DNA of 64,000 nucleotides from Zonotrichia leucophrys gambelii. Taxonomy: Eukaryota; Chordata; Aves; Passeriformes; Passerellidae. The stretch is taken from contig NC_088179.1 in the NCBI RefSeq assembly GCF_028769735.1, positions 8,771,950 to 8,835,949 of the forward strand. Reading direction: 5' to 3'. A program made the position numbers and the translations under genes. Below the pieces are notes generated by a model. That model was not told where the DNA came from and did not search any database. It saw only the letters and a program-made list of their open reading frames with translations. Every line of letters starts with the position of its first letter. The stretch's first letter is position 1. Shown piece after piece: positions 49,344 through 63,600 of this stretch.

Positions 49344-52300
49344 CGCAAACACTCCGGGCAAAAAATCAAACCAGACAAATTGGTGCCTTCCTTTTACTCT
49401 GCCTCGGGAATTGTACTCTGAGCCTTGAAGAGAATGAGCCTGAACTCCCACAGGCTTTGCAGTAACCAGATGAAACACGTGGGTCAGCACATTGTGCCCC
49501 AGAGGGGCCAGGTGCAGAGTGACAAGGCTTTAAGCGAGCAGTCCCAGGTCACATCCCAGCGGAGCTCGGCTCAAGGCTCACTCCCAGCTCTGGAGCTCTG
49601 GGCACTGGGTGTCTGTGACCCAAGCGTCCAGGAGCAGCACTGCATCCTCCTGCCGTTCACAACACAGGACAGCAGAGTCACCAGCGGCGATTTCCCAGGG
49701 TGAGGTGATGCTCACTTGTCTCCCGGCAGTGGAAGTGGCCGCTCCGGACCCAGCCCAGTCCCACCGGTGCAATCACTGCCTTTTGCAAAGCCCATGTGGC
49801 GCTCATGGCTGAAACGCTCAGCAAATTTCCTTGTAGTCAGCAGGCTGGCTCTGGCTCATTGTAAAAAGCCTGTGATCTCTGGGTCCCACCCTTCTGGGGC
49901 ACACAGATAAGCTGTTCTTTGAAAACAAGGAAGGAAAACAAAGTAACAAAAGAAAAAACCCAACCATGTGAACATAACAGATAACAATAAGGGCAGATAT
50001 AAATCAGGAAAGAGGAGCTTTGGGAAAAAGCCTCTATTCCCAGTTACACCCTTCACAGCACAGGTAACTTCCTGCCTAACTGGAAACCAGGTCCTGGGTT
50101 ACTGTACATAGGCCATAAAAGCTGGGTACCAGGCTTCCCATTCTCAGTGCCCTCTTTGCTTCTTTTTCCTCCTTTACTTTTTTTTTCCCCTGAGATACCC
50201 ATATAATCAGCAGCCTTAATCCAAGTCCAAGGGTTTTTTTCTTGCTCCTTGGGTTTACATATTGGTAATTAGCTTACTGCATAAGCTACAATAGGAGTGC
50301 TGCAAAATACACTGCTTTCCAGCTCTCTTCTAGTGTGGACAATAAATCACACTGTCCCTTCATCCCCCTATTTGCCAGCCCAGCAGCAGCACAATACAGG
50401 TCAGGCCAAACCCACTTCCTGCCCAGAGCTACCCCCACTGTAGCCAGTATTTCAATCAAACCTGGGGCCTCTGGTGATCTGTGCAGCCCCATCTAATTAA
50501 AGGCAGCACATCTCTCTCTGCTGACATGCCAGCTTCCCTCCAAACAGCCAAGCACACAAAGCAGTGGTTCACTGTTAAGAAATCCCAGCATCAATAAGTC
50601 TGTTATTCAAAATTCTGAAAATTCAGAACTATTTTTTTTAATATGACCCTAACTTTATATTCAACTAAGTAAAATCTCCAAGGTCTAAAGGTATAAGCAG
50701 CAGTGCCTTGGTTTGCTTTAGGGAGATCTCTCCCACTGGTAGAAACACACATTCATGCTTTAAAAGCTACACTGACACCTATGTACAATAAAAATTAAAA
50801 AAGACTGTCTAGAAAACGAGGAAAAAGATTCTTTTGCACCCACCTGCAACACTTCAAGCAAATAACTGCTGTTGGGAGGGAGACAAAAACAAAATTCAGC
50901 CTTCAGACAATTGCAGGAAGAGAGTGAAGAGTGCAAGTGCTGAAAACATTAAAATGCTCTAGATGAGCTCTGAACAACACAATTTCACTAAAATATGGAA
51001 AAGGAAATGATTCATCAACTCCTTGCTACAGGGCAGGGTCAGGCAGTCATCTGCCTTCCTGCCTGTGAAGAGCAGGGGAATTTGCCTGTACAGGAAAACA
51101 CTGAAACACACAAAAAACCCTGAAGAAAGTCAATTCATCAGGCCTTGGGTTGTGTCTGGAAGCAGCTCCCGTGAGCAGGGTCCCCTATTCCCAGCCCAGG
51201 TGAAGATCCTTGGGCTGCTACAGCACCACAGCCCCACTGCCCCCTCCCTGGGAGAGGACCCCCACTCCTGCCCTGCAGACTGCTTCTCTCTCTTGGGGCA
51301 CTGAGGAGGAGCAAGGCTCTCCTGGTGCAGAGCCATCACTGCTGCCTGGGCAGCTCTCAGCCCCAGCCCTGCTCCAGCCTGCTGGGTAAAACCTGGTGGG
51401 CAGCTGCAGCTCTGGGGTGAGGGTGACAGAGGATGAGCATTCTTGCAGAGCAAGTGGAGAGCAAGGGCTGGTTAGGGAATGATGCAGAAACCTCGGCCCT
51501 CTCCAGCTCCTGCTGTGGCCATGGGGAGCCAAATTGTTTTCCAGATGGGTAGGTTCCTCCCCACAGAGGCTGCTGAAGGCATGCAGCATCTCTCCTGTTT
51601 TCCCAGCAGCCAAAAACCTGAGCCTTACTCACAAAAAGGGCTAAATCCTGAATCCTCCACCATGTGTTTCTGCTGTGCTTGCCAGGGGTGAGACAGGGAA
51701 ACAATCTCAGCTCTGAAAGGAAGCTGTCTGGAGAACAGTTTTAGGGCTGGTTCTCAGCTCCCCAGCAGCTCTGGGTCAGGGGCACCCACCAATCCTCCTG
51801 CAAGGAGCATGGGAGTGAAGCTCAGCCTTTGTTTGACCCTGTTCCTCAGAGGAGGGCAGCCCCACCACCCAGCTGAACCTTCCTGTTCTCTTCCCCTTGC
51901 TCTGACAACTCAATATCCTTGGGGAAGGGCCCAAACCAGGCTCCTCAGCCTCGGACAAGGGTATCCTCATGCCCTCCCTTTGTGTCAAATCTGCCCCCAA
52001 ACCTTAGGACAAAGCCTGGGTGCAATGGCCCTCCCTGCTGCAGCTGCTGAGCTCAGAGCCTTCATCCACTGCTGGGCTCAGGGGAACAGGGATGGCTTTT
52101 GCTGGGTCATCTAAGAAAAACAAAGTGCTGATTTCACTCTGATCCTGAATGGAATGAGTCCTTGCCTTCCTCTCTGCCCCCCCTTCCCCCAGCTTCCCAG
52201 TCTGGCTGCCAAAGGGAAAAGCACATTTTTCACAGTGACCTACTGAACATGCCAAGAAAGATCTCTTCAAGAGATTAGAAAAATAGCAGTTCAATGGTAT

Positions 52301-53565
52301 GTGAAAAGTGGCTTTGCTGAGGGGAGGAGGGGTGAACAATTCTGATATGGGACTCAAAAAAATCAGGGCCCCATTCCCACCTGGCAGTGACTGGTAACAC
52401 AGCAGAACATAGAGGAAGCTGTGGGGCACTCCAGCTGTGTGTAAGAGCAGGACAAATATGAACTGGCACTAATGCAGACACTGGTAAGCCCTGCACAAAT
52501 TCAAGTCCAAACATAAACAACTAATAAACACTTTATGGTATGAAACCTCAGAGAATACTGCCTGCTGGAAGTCTAAAATTCTACAGTGGAAAGGCTTTTA
52601 ATTAATTTAATTAAAAATTCCTTTTCATAATCAATTCCTGAGTTGTGTCTAGTCCTCTGCACTGTTCCAAAGGGCAAAGAGCCCTTTGCTCCAGCTGACA
52701 CCACCAAAACTGATGATGCATCACAGGATTTAATAAATTCAGAGCAACATCTGTAAGGAAGGTACTTTACAAAGATTATTAGAACATAATTAACTGGAGA
52801 GAGACTGAGTATGTATTACCTAAGCACCTTGGGAGAAGGCCTCATTAAATACATGACTCAGGCTTCCTAATTTCTTTTAAAAACTTTCTTTTTTTCTTTT
52901 ACACCAATCTCAAGCTCTGCCTATAACAAGGACAAAACTACTAAATTAAACTGTAGATGACAGTTATATACAGCATACACAGTACTGGGATAAAAATCAA
53001 GATTAAGGCCTTACTTGGATACAAAAATCTTTTCAGAGGTTGTCTCTGGCTTCAAACCCTGTGACTCTGATCCATCACCACTTTGGAAGAACTAAAGACT
53101 CAATGACCAAAAGATCAAACACCATCTAACCTACTGCATTTATTTAAGTAGACTTCTTTCCCAAGCTATTCTTATTTCTTCTTTTTAGTCAGCTATCAGA
53201 AAGTAGTGATCCAGCAAGGGTCTGTCAGCAGGTGATGCAGGGTTTGGGGCAAGAGCAAGGCTGAAAACAGCACTGAGACACAGAGATGAGTTTCCCAGTA
53301 GTAACAAATACGTTGTAGAAAGGCAGTGGATGGCCTTGGGCTGGTTGTCATACTCAACTCACCAGGTTATGTGTCCTCAGCCAGTTACAGGGCACTTTTT
53401 CCTCAGTTTTCAGTCAGTTCCATTTTTCCTCAATTTTCAGTTTGTCTAAAATATTTTTAAAAAAACCCAAGACACTCCATGCACCCAAACCAAGACCCAC
53501 TAAACGTAATGAGCCAATTGGAGGTTGTACCAAACAAGTATTTGTAACAAAGATCAGAGGAGGGG
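49344..53565. other. FAM124B upstream region
   Basis: Presumed 5' UTR and promoter side of FAM124B. The coding frame stays open upstream to 49,490, and an acceptor-like CTCATTCTCTTCAAG on the minus strand near 49,425 could end a 5' UTR intron. No TATA box or CpG island is clear enough to call, and no other gene is seen. Confidence 0.45.
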
Positions 53566-53795
53566 TCAGGTTGGAAGGGACTTGATGGAGCATCTGGTCC
53601 AACCTCCCTGGGCATCAGTTTCTGCCATTGCCTCTTGTCCTATTGCTTCACACACAGAGCAGAGCCTGGTCCATTCTCTTGACACCCTCCCTTCAGTCCC
53701 TTGTAGACATTGATTTGATCCCCTCTCAGCCTTCCTGAGACTGAACAAGCCCAACTCTCTCAGCTTTTCCTGTGGTGTCCTGACTTTGAAGAGCC
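53566..53795 (-). mobile_element. CR1 LINE 3' fragment (about 230 bp)
   Basis: The plus strand reads, in order, GGTTGGAAGGGACTTGATGG, GGTCCAACCTCC, CCTCTTGTCCTATTGCTTC, CCCTCTCAGCCTTCCTGAGA and CAACTCTCTCAGCTTTTCCT. This is the typical block order of the reverse-complemented CR1 3' UTR. It is the best-preserved CR1 copy in the window and lies in the FAM124B-CUL3 gap, on the minus strand. Confidence 0.9.
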
Positions 53796-54302
53796 AGCAT
53801 TTAGCACTGACCCGAGATGGCATCTCCAGGATCCCTCTGCCACATCCCCAGTGTCACCCTTCCACAGGTCAGAGTGGGACAAGGGGGAAGTCAGCTTGCT
53901 ACATGTGAATTTACGTGCCCAGCTCCAGGGACTGGTTTCTGAAAGATTTAATGTTTATATACATTACGCCTCAATTAAAAATCTTCCAGCAAAAGAACAC
54001 AGGCAGATCTGAACAAACCCAAGACTTGCAGGGCCCAGTGAAGTGTTTGTTTAACCAGCTCACATTTGGCATTGTTGAAGGGCACTCAGAGCAGGATTCT
54101 TGGAAGGCCAGCAGCAGCCCGGGTGTGACTGCTCCCTGCTGAGTGCTAATAAGAGGCAGTCCCCAGGAGGGGCTGACCCCGCCAGCCAGGCCAGCTCCAG
54201 CTCAAGGAACAACACAGACCCACCCACTGTGAAGGCTTCTAATTACTCCCCTTCCTGAAGACAGCCTTCCTGAGATACAGAATAATACACCCAACTTCTA
54301 AT

Positions 54303-54470
54303 TAAAAGAGTCTTGGCCTGGATCCCACATTACTCGGGAATTGCAGATTTGCATAATTAAGTTGATACCAAATGCTGTGACAGACAAACTGCAGGAGATT
54401 ATTAGCCTCATCTTTAACAGAATTTCAAAAGAAGCAAGATCCAAACAGCCAACAAATATTAGCAGAAGTG
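54303..54470. promoter_or_regulatory. Octamer-containing candidate conserved element
   Basis: The stretch includes ATTTGCATAATTAAG, that is a perfect POU octamer ATTTGCAT joined to a TAATTA-like homeodomain core. Dense, repeat-free AT-rich sequence follows. It lies in the FAM124B-CUL3 gap. Conservation cannot be tested here. Confidence 0.25.
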
Positions 54471-55497
54471 GCTCTTCAGGTGTAGGAAACTCAGGCATTA
54501 CTGGGATTTGGGGCATGTTCTGGTAACTTTGCAAAGGAAAATCTGCACATGAACTCCAAAGGCATTGTAAGGCACCACCAGGCTCTAATGCAGCATCACT
54601 CTGAGGCTCCAGGACTTCTTATTGTGAATTTTTCCTCCCAAAACCAGGACTGCTAAAATGAACTCTATTCATAAACAGGGGCTGGAAGTTGCACTTTCTG
54701 GTGGATGCCCCTTTTCTCCCTCCAGTTTTACTCAGGCAAACAGGAGCTCTCCAGACAATTTCCTTGTCCTGTCTGCAGCTAGTCCAGGTCAGCAGTTCCA
54801 GGACTGGGGAGGTGAATCAGGCCTTTCCCTCCTGGGCAGCAATTTGGCTCTTGCTTTAGGACAAACAGCTACTGAGAGCAGGCAGACTGTCAGGCTGGCT
54901 CCAGACACAGGCAGATACTGATGTGAGGTACTAAATTAGTATTAAATGCAGTTTGGGGGCACAATCTATGAACACTTCCCTGCACAGCAAAGGACAGAAA
55001 AGTGGGTGAACTATTGTCCTGTACCTTTATCCAGCTTTCAGCTGGATATGTAAGTTCTGCATCTTACAGTCTTTTCTAATGAACATTCCAGAGGACAGAG
55101 GAACCATTAAACTCACACTTCAAACTGAGCACAGTGGTTATTACATTTACTGTCCAAGCCATCAAAATGAGAGTTTCAACAGAAATTCACCTTTGTCCCA
55201 GACACCCACAAGATGATGCCTGCTGTGCACATTATTTAGTCCAGTTCCAGGCTGTCAAACCAATGCTTGCTCTACAGGGCTCCGTGGAAAGGGGAGCTCA
55301 GGATCAGAGTGCAGCTCCCCCTAAGCACCAAGAGGAACAAAGCAGAGCCACAGGGCTGGATTGAGCTACAGAGGTTCTGGCCAGTTTTGGACATGCAGAG
55401 GCCACAAGTAGTTCCAGTTTTTGGTACTTCTGAAAAGACTGGAACCTCATCTCTGTGCAAGCTTGTCCCAACTCTGCATTATGAAATATTCTATTAC

Positions 55498-55519
55498 CAT
55501 ATATACATATATATATGTA
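55498..55519. repeat. AT dinucleotide-rich microsatellite
   Basis: CATATATACATATATATATG, a short interrupted (AT)n tract. Confidence 0.85.
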
Positions 55520-57146
55520 AGTGCCACCCATCAGGTACTACACAATTTGATTGCAATTCATGTGAATAAAAACACTTCACCCACCCAGCATATTCAGTGC
55601 AAAGTTTCTGTTTCCACTGTGTGAGGGAAAGTAAATCTGACACCAGTGGCTGATTCTAAATGAGCAGCAGCAAGTAGAACAAATTGTGTTGCATTGGAAA
55701 CTTCAGGGTCAACAGAGCAAAGTTGGTCTTTGGAAAACAGGAAAGACATTGCATTCAGGAGTAGTTTAACATCACAGATTTGGTCTGCTTGGCATTCATT
55801 TATTCTGTGAATTGCCAGGGGGGAGTTTGTATGGATTAATTCCAGGGGACACAAAGAGTAAACCAAAGCTGTAAAGGTAGTGAACATGGAAAAGAACAAG
55901 AACTGCACCAGGGATCCATAGGATCATCACATTTGTTATGACAGTAAATCAGGAATACTCTAAATCCCTTTAAATAAGCTCATGTACGAGGAAAGTACAT
56001 GCCTACACATCTTCAAACAGCTACAAAACTCAAATCCTACTTTTAATTAAAAAAATTCCGAAGAATTAAACTCCATGTTTATTAAGTCTTGCTACTGCTT
56101 TCAGCTGCACATTAATGCAAAGAAAACAAACATTAATAATTGCACTCACATATGTAACTACAATCCTACTAATGAAATTTTAACAACATTACAAAGAAGC
56201 TTTAAGTAGAAATTAAGAAGGAACTGAAATTAGATGAGGCTTAGCAGAATTCTACTATAGATTGTAAATGAAATCCCACTAAGATACAAACATGTAAACA
56301 TTAAACTCACCTTAAGCACAGTCTTAGGGATGTCTTCTTGTCTCTTACTGGAACTTTCACATTCTCCATTTTTCAATCCTCTACCTCATGTTCAATGGTA
56401 AAGGGCATATTTTTGAAATCTGACTTCAGCAGAAGTCTCTTCCTAAATAGTGTCTTCTAAACTCTATTAAAATGGAAACTATGCTCTTAATACTTTTTAC
56501 TGAAAACAGCCATCACCACCTGCTGTTCTTCTGGCAAACACTCTTGCCCACACAGCTTTTAAAAAGACACTCTTCAACACCTAATTATACAGTCATTCAC
56601 ACAACATTCAGCCTCCCAAAAGCCACCAGAAGTAGGAAACTTCAGCTGATGTACAACAGAAGTACAGAGGCAATGCACAGGACAAAGAGCTCCTGTCCCA
56701 AATCACAACACTCACATCTCTGTAAACTTCACAGGGAAAAGGACTTGAACCCGTTCCTCCCTGCAAAGCACATGGGAAAACATTAACATGCAATATCACA
56801 ACATTGATGCTAATAGAGTCAGTTATACATTAAAGAAAACCTTCATATGAGTACATGGAAGAGTGATTTACATTTTGAGGAAGATGTTTCTGATGACTTT
56901 AAACAAAATCAAAACCGTGGATCAGCTCCCTGTGTTTAGTACTGTTGTACTGGCTGAACAATGACCACATCTCTACTGAAGAATTGCATACCCTGTGCAG
57001 AGACAGAGGTGTTTTAGTAACAGCCAGCAAACACCTTTCCAATAGGGCCAGTGGCCCAGCTGTTTTCATTTGGGGCTAAATTCCTGATGGACAAGGCAAG
57101 AAAGTTCTTCAGCCACCACCTCCTTCTGCTGATTCAAAACCTACTC

Positions 57147-57181
57147 TGGGGGTGTGTGTGTAGGTGTGATGGGGGTGTGCG
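57147..57181. repeat. GT-rich simple repeat
   Basis: GGGTGTGTGTGTAGGTGTGA followed by GGGGGTGTGC, an interrupted GT/GGGTG tract. Confidence 0.8.
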
Positions 57182-57777
57182 GTAAACTTAAAGCTTCATA
57201 AAAACAGCTTCCAAATAGTCAAGCTAAAATATCATCCTAATTCCAGTCCCTCTCTTTAGAAGAAATATCCTACTCTTGAACAACAGCCAGGACTTGTACT
57301 TAACAGGCTGGAGAGGGGTAAAATTGTGGACACATTGTGAAAAACACCCTCCAGTCACACTGAAATGTTGCACCAGCACCATGCACTTGTTTAGCACAGC
57401 CCATCAAGAACTGCTCTGGCAGATGCTCTACAACCACGATTTTCATTTTGCTTCATTTCCAGCTCTTCATATTGGAACGCCCATCCCAACTATATTTATC
57501 AAGATCTATGGGTGAAAGTAATGTGAACCAAGCCAAAAAATACTGTTTTGAATTAAAGCAGAAAAATAGTTATGGCTGGGAAAGCACAGAATATGTGCAT
57601 TGGAATGTCAGAAATATGGTTTAATAAAAGCTGCAGTACAACGCACACTCAAAAATTTCTAACTGTGAGAAGAATGATGCCACCAAACTCCTATTTTTAA
57701 TCTATTTTTGCAGCATACTGTCAAGAAGAAAAAAAGTTTTAGGGCAAGAACTAAAAATTTCATTACAGTAACAGTTT

Positions 57778-58852
57778 TTTATTGCATGTTTAAAATGCAT
57801 TTTTAAAAACAAATAGAGCACGCTGGCTTCACTTTAATCTCCTGAAATATGCATTTAAGATGGGAAGCCCTGGGGCTACAGCTTCATCTATGATGTTTAT
57901 TAACAAAATACAATCCCAGTACATCCCCAGGGGACAGTATTTAGTTCCAGAGATTGTCAAGCCTGTACTCTAACACACTTGAATTAGTTGCTTGTGTACA
58001 CTAAATCCATTTATTTTAAATTTATTTTGTCTACATTTAGTGAAATAAAAACATCGCCCTGTACAATCCACCATCAGCAGTGAGTACAACAGCAAAAATT
58101 ATTATACAGTTTATACACACTAAAATCTTGTCCTTTTTCCTATAAAGAAACCAGAAAAAACCTAATCAATATAGAGTTTAATTTAGAAGAACTCAAATTA
58201 CAGAAGGGAAAGCCAAAATTATTACGATTTTTTCTGAGCCCCCAGAAGTTCCTGATTCATGTTGTTGGAACAGTGAGTGCAGCTGGAAGAGTGAAGCATG
58301 CTCAAGTTGTCTTCTTGGGTCTTCAAAAAATTAGCAAGTATTTAAATTAAACATGTCTAGTTAAAAAAAAAAAAAACATTTGAAGCAGAGCAAGGTAAGT
58401 GGCAATTTTGCCTTACCACTCGTGGTTTCTTTTAAACCCAACTTATACAATGCGCGAAGTGCTAAGCAACACTACAGAAACACATTTACATCAACACTGA
58501 AGATCTGGGGAAATGAAATTCCAACAAATTTATTTTTTTAAATGAGCTGTATTTTCTAAAGTCATTTTTATTTCTCTGTTTTCATACAGTATTGAAAACA
58601 AACGCGGCACATTCACATTTTCCCGAAGAATTGTAAGGATGATCTCTACAGGGATAACGTTGAAAAGCCTGAAGCTCAATTAATTCATGTCAAAAACTCT
58701 CAAAAGGAGTAAAAGGCTTGATCTGAATGGTCTAGAACATGTACTGTAATTTAATAGAGAAGATGGTCGTCTTAATATTAATGATTTAAAAGAACTTCCC
58801 AGTTCATGCGAAGAGTATAGTCCAAGAATAAATCAAATTTTCTGAACGCATT
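57778..58852 (-). other. CUL3: CUL3 3' untranslated region (left end uncertain)
   Basis: AT-rich sequence directly downstream of the CUL3 stop. Minus-strand AATAAA hexamers occur at 58567-58572, 58529-58534, 58021-58026, 58010-58015, 57896-57901 and 57778-57783. The two nearest the stop would give 3' UTRs of roughly 290-330 nt; the farthest would give about 1.1 kb. Which are used cannot be seen. Mammalian CUL3 has long 3' UTR forms, so the transcript could also extend further left than drawn. Confidence 0.6.
58567..58572 (-). promoter_or_regulatory. CUL3: Candidate CUL3 proximal polyadenylation signal
   Basis: AATAAA on the minus strand, about 280 nt past the CUL3 stop, with a second AATAAA about 38 nt further on (58529-58534). 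Tandem hexamers at this distance suit a short mRNA isoform. The assignment is from sequence only. Confidence 0.4.
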
Positions 58853-60687
<1,835 letters not shown>

Positions 60688-63600
60688 CTAAAGAAGAATA
60701 CTTTGTTAGCTCATGGCTGTGGCAGAAGTATTGTGTGTTGCACACATCAGGGATTGCTTAAAGTAATAATGTGACAGTTGTGGCACTTGAAAGGTCAGAA
60801 CTCATTCAGCAGCAAGGTCTCAGTGGGTACTGTGCAAAATGATCCACCTGGGTCAGCACTCAGTGAATTCTGTCACATGAACAGTCACCATGAGCTGAAG
60901 GAGAAGAATGAATAACCAGCTGTTCCATTTCCCTGCAATTTCTGAGAGGACTGAAAGGATTTGTTAACTGTTTCCAGGGTTTGTTGAACAGGGTGAAACC
61001 AAACCTTCTGACTAACTCAGTGATGGAAAACATCCATGATGACCATCATTCATGGTCATCATTCCTGACCAAGAGATGCACAAATACTTTTGTGTTCAGC
61101 CATGCTGTTAAAAAGATTTTTACAAATGGAGCAAACAATGTCTGGTTTCACTGTAGCATACAAATACTCTAGATCATCATACTTCTCCCTTCTGAATAGC
61201 TCCAACAATTTATTTACAGCCCAGATGCCTTTGGCTAGGACTGCTCCAGGTGAAATAAAAAAGAGCCCATTATAGTGCAGCAAATATATGAATTTTGAAG
61301 AAGACAGTTTGTAAAACATGTACATAACCTTGTGTACCTCTGTCAGTGCTCTCAAGAGGCAGCTGAGAGATGGATGTTAGGCAAGTCAACAGTGGTCGTG
61401 AGCTAGTAAATAAATTACACTGGATGCAGAATGATGCCTTAATATGCTCTAGGAGAAGGCCAACTATGCTGCTCTCTCAGACCTAATGTGTTTACTGAGC
61501 TCTCTTCAGTAAAAGTTCATTTCTTCTCATCTCTTTTCTTCCTATTTCTAGCCTGAGGAAACTGCAGACACTTCTGATTTCACATTCCTATTCAGGCTCT
61601 TGAGGGACTTGTAGCAGCTAAAGAGAAAAAACAACCCTTGCAGACATGCAGCTGATGGCAAGAGCCATCCCTTTCTCAGCTTCCCCAACTCTGGCTCCAA
61701 GGGCAGTATCAAGCCCTTACACTGTCCCCATAAATTCCTGATTCTCATGGCACACAAGTCCATGTGATGACCTTAGCTTAAAAACAGCAGTAACAACTCC
61801 AAGTGATCAAAATGCTAAGATCTGTAAAGAACTATAACAACTTGTTAAAAGTTTAAAGAGTGACCAGAAAAATCAAACTAAATTCTATCAAATAATATTA
61901 TTTCTTGAATATACTCAAGTTATTTCTTAAATCAACCCAGGGAAAAAAGCCACTTTTCTGTCTTCAGGCACCACTGACAACGTACAATAAAAATGATTTG
62001 GATGTAGTGGCTTTGACTCAGACTTTTATCAGGAACTAGACTGCATCTCATGCAGCACAGCACCTCCCTACCAGCTCTCTGTGATGCCAAGGCTCAGACA
62101 AAATGGGCATTATTTTTCAACTTGACACTACACACAGAGTGGTGACTTTACATGAAGCCACATAAAACTGTTTTCGACATAAGGTCAAATGAACTGGAAT
62201 GAGGTAAAAAGAATAAAATCACCAGTCAAAAATTTAAAAAAAATCAGGGGTTTTGGTACCTTCTGCTTATAGATGATTAGGAAATACTATAATGTTCCTG
62301 AGAGTATTCTTAGAATAATGCATTCAGAAATACTTATACCATTTGAAGTTGTGAATATCCACATATTTTAACTATTTCCTAGTATCAAATAGTTTCTTCC
62401 CAAGCTGCTCATAGAAAGTTACTATTTCTTCCTTTGCTACTTTACTTCAAACACAGTTGTCACCTTCACACATTTTTTTTCAGATTCAGTACACAGTAGT
62501 ATTAAAAAAAATCCCAAGAAGTTATAATCCTTTACATGGTCACAACAAAAAAACCTTACTGAAATGGACTGATCAGCATAAAATTTACCAAACCAAGGGA
62601 AGGTGAAAGATTTTAGAGCTTAGATAAAGAAAAAGCCCTAAAGGCTACAAACCAAACCCAGCTTATTAATGATGTAATGCCAGTGACATGCAGGCTCCCA
62701 AACTTAGATTTTTGATAAATAATTAAAATTGATCCTTTCAAAACTGCATCAGTTCTACAAGGCCATATATACACATACTCTGCTTTTAACAAAAGTGAAA
62801 GAAAGAGCAAAAGGGAATTTGAGGGGGTTTCATGCTACCCATACTTATACAAACCACTATTTGCTGTTGTACTTCACACTGAGCTATGAACACACTTGGA
62901 CTATTTCACTTTTAGAATTTATAACCCAGCATTAAAGTAAGGACCACAAAGAATTGCACTGCAATATGCTGCCTCAGAAGGAGCCAAAAATTTCAAGCTG
63001 AATAAAAAAAATGCAGCTATGAATGTAAATTGGAATAACAGATGTTCCTGTGCTCTCTTTCCCTCAGCCTGTAGCATAATGTTTTCCTGAACATATTTTT
63101 ATGTAGATATTTGATGTAGCAGTGAGAAATGTATACTTCTTCCTCATCTCCAAAAATGCCTTATTTTAAAGAACACATTGGATTTGTGCACAGGAGTAGT
63201 ACTGATTAGACAATCTCAGTGCTAAAATATTACTAAGTGAGAGCTCTATCTGGGGGCTACAAAAGAGATAATTCTAGGTATGGAACTCTGTCAGTTCTAT
63301 ACAAGAACACAGACTATTAGAAGGAAAATGTGCAGAAAAAAAAATAATTTTATCATATTTATAACAGAAAATATTTTTAGTTTTATTTACAGACTGCAAC
63401 TTGTGTGCCTTCCAGAGCATACAGCAAAAGAGGGAATCTTGTTTACAGTTCTAATATCTAGTTTAGAGTTCTAATCTCTCATTTTTGTGGAATTATTCCA
63501 CAACTTCTACTATGGTCACATCTGTATTTCCTGTTTGTTAAACATAAAGAACCATGTTTATTTCTGATGCCATTACAAAAAGTGAGGATTTCACCTTTTA

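Larger units (their letters stand above)
53796..57777. other. FAM124B-CUL3 gap, right part
   Basis: AT-rich towards CUL3. It contains the octamer element, AT and GT simple repeats, and a 104-codon minus-strand frame (55,594-55,908) of unknown meaning. Part may belong to a longer CUL3 3' UTR. Confidence 0.5.

Noticed and set aside
55594..55908. A 104-codon minus-strand frame considered as an endogenous viral or gene remnant
   Set aside because: No motif I can identify and no flanking element structure; left as unexplained gap sequence.
56730..56765. tRNA-like GGACTTGAACCCGTTC
   Set aside because: It resembles a T-arm only; no matching A box, anticodon stem or acceptor stem could be built around it.
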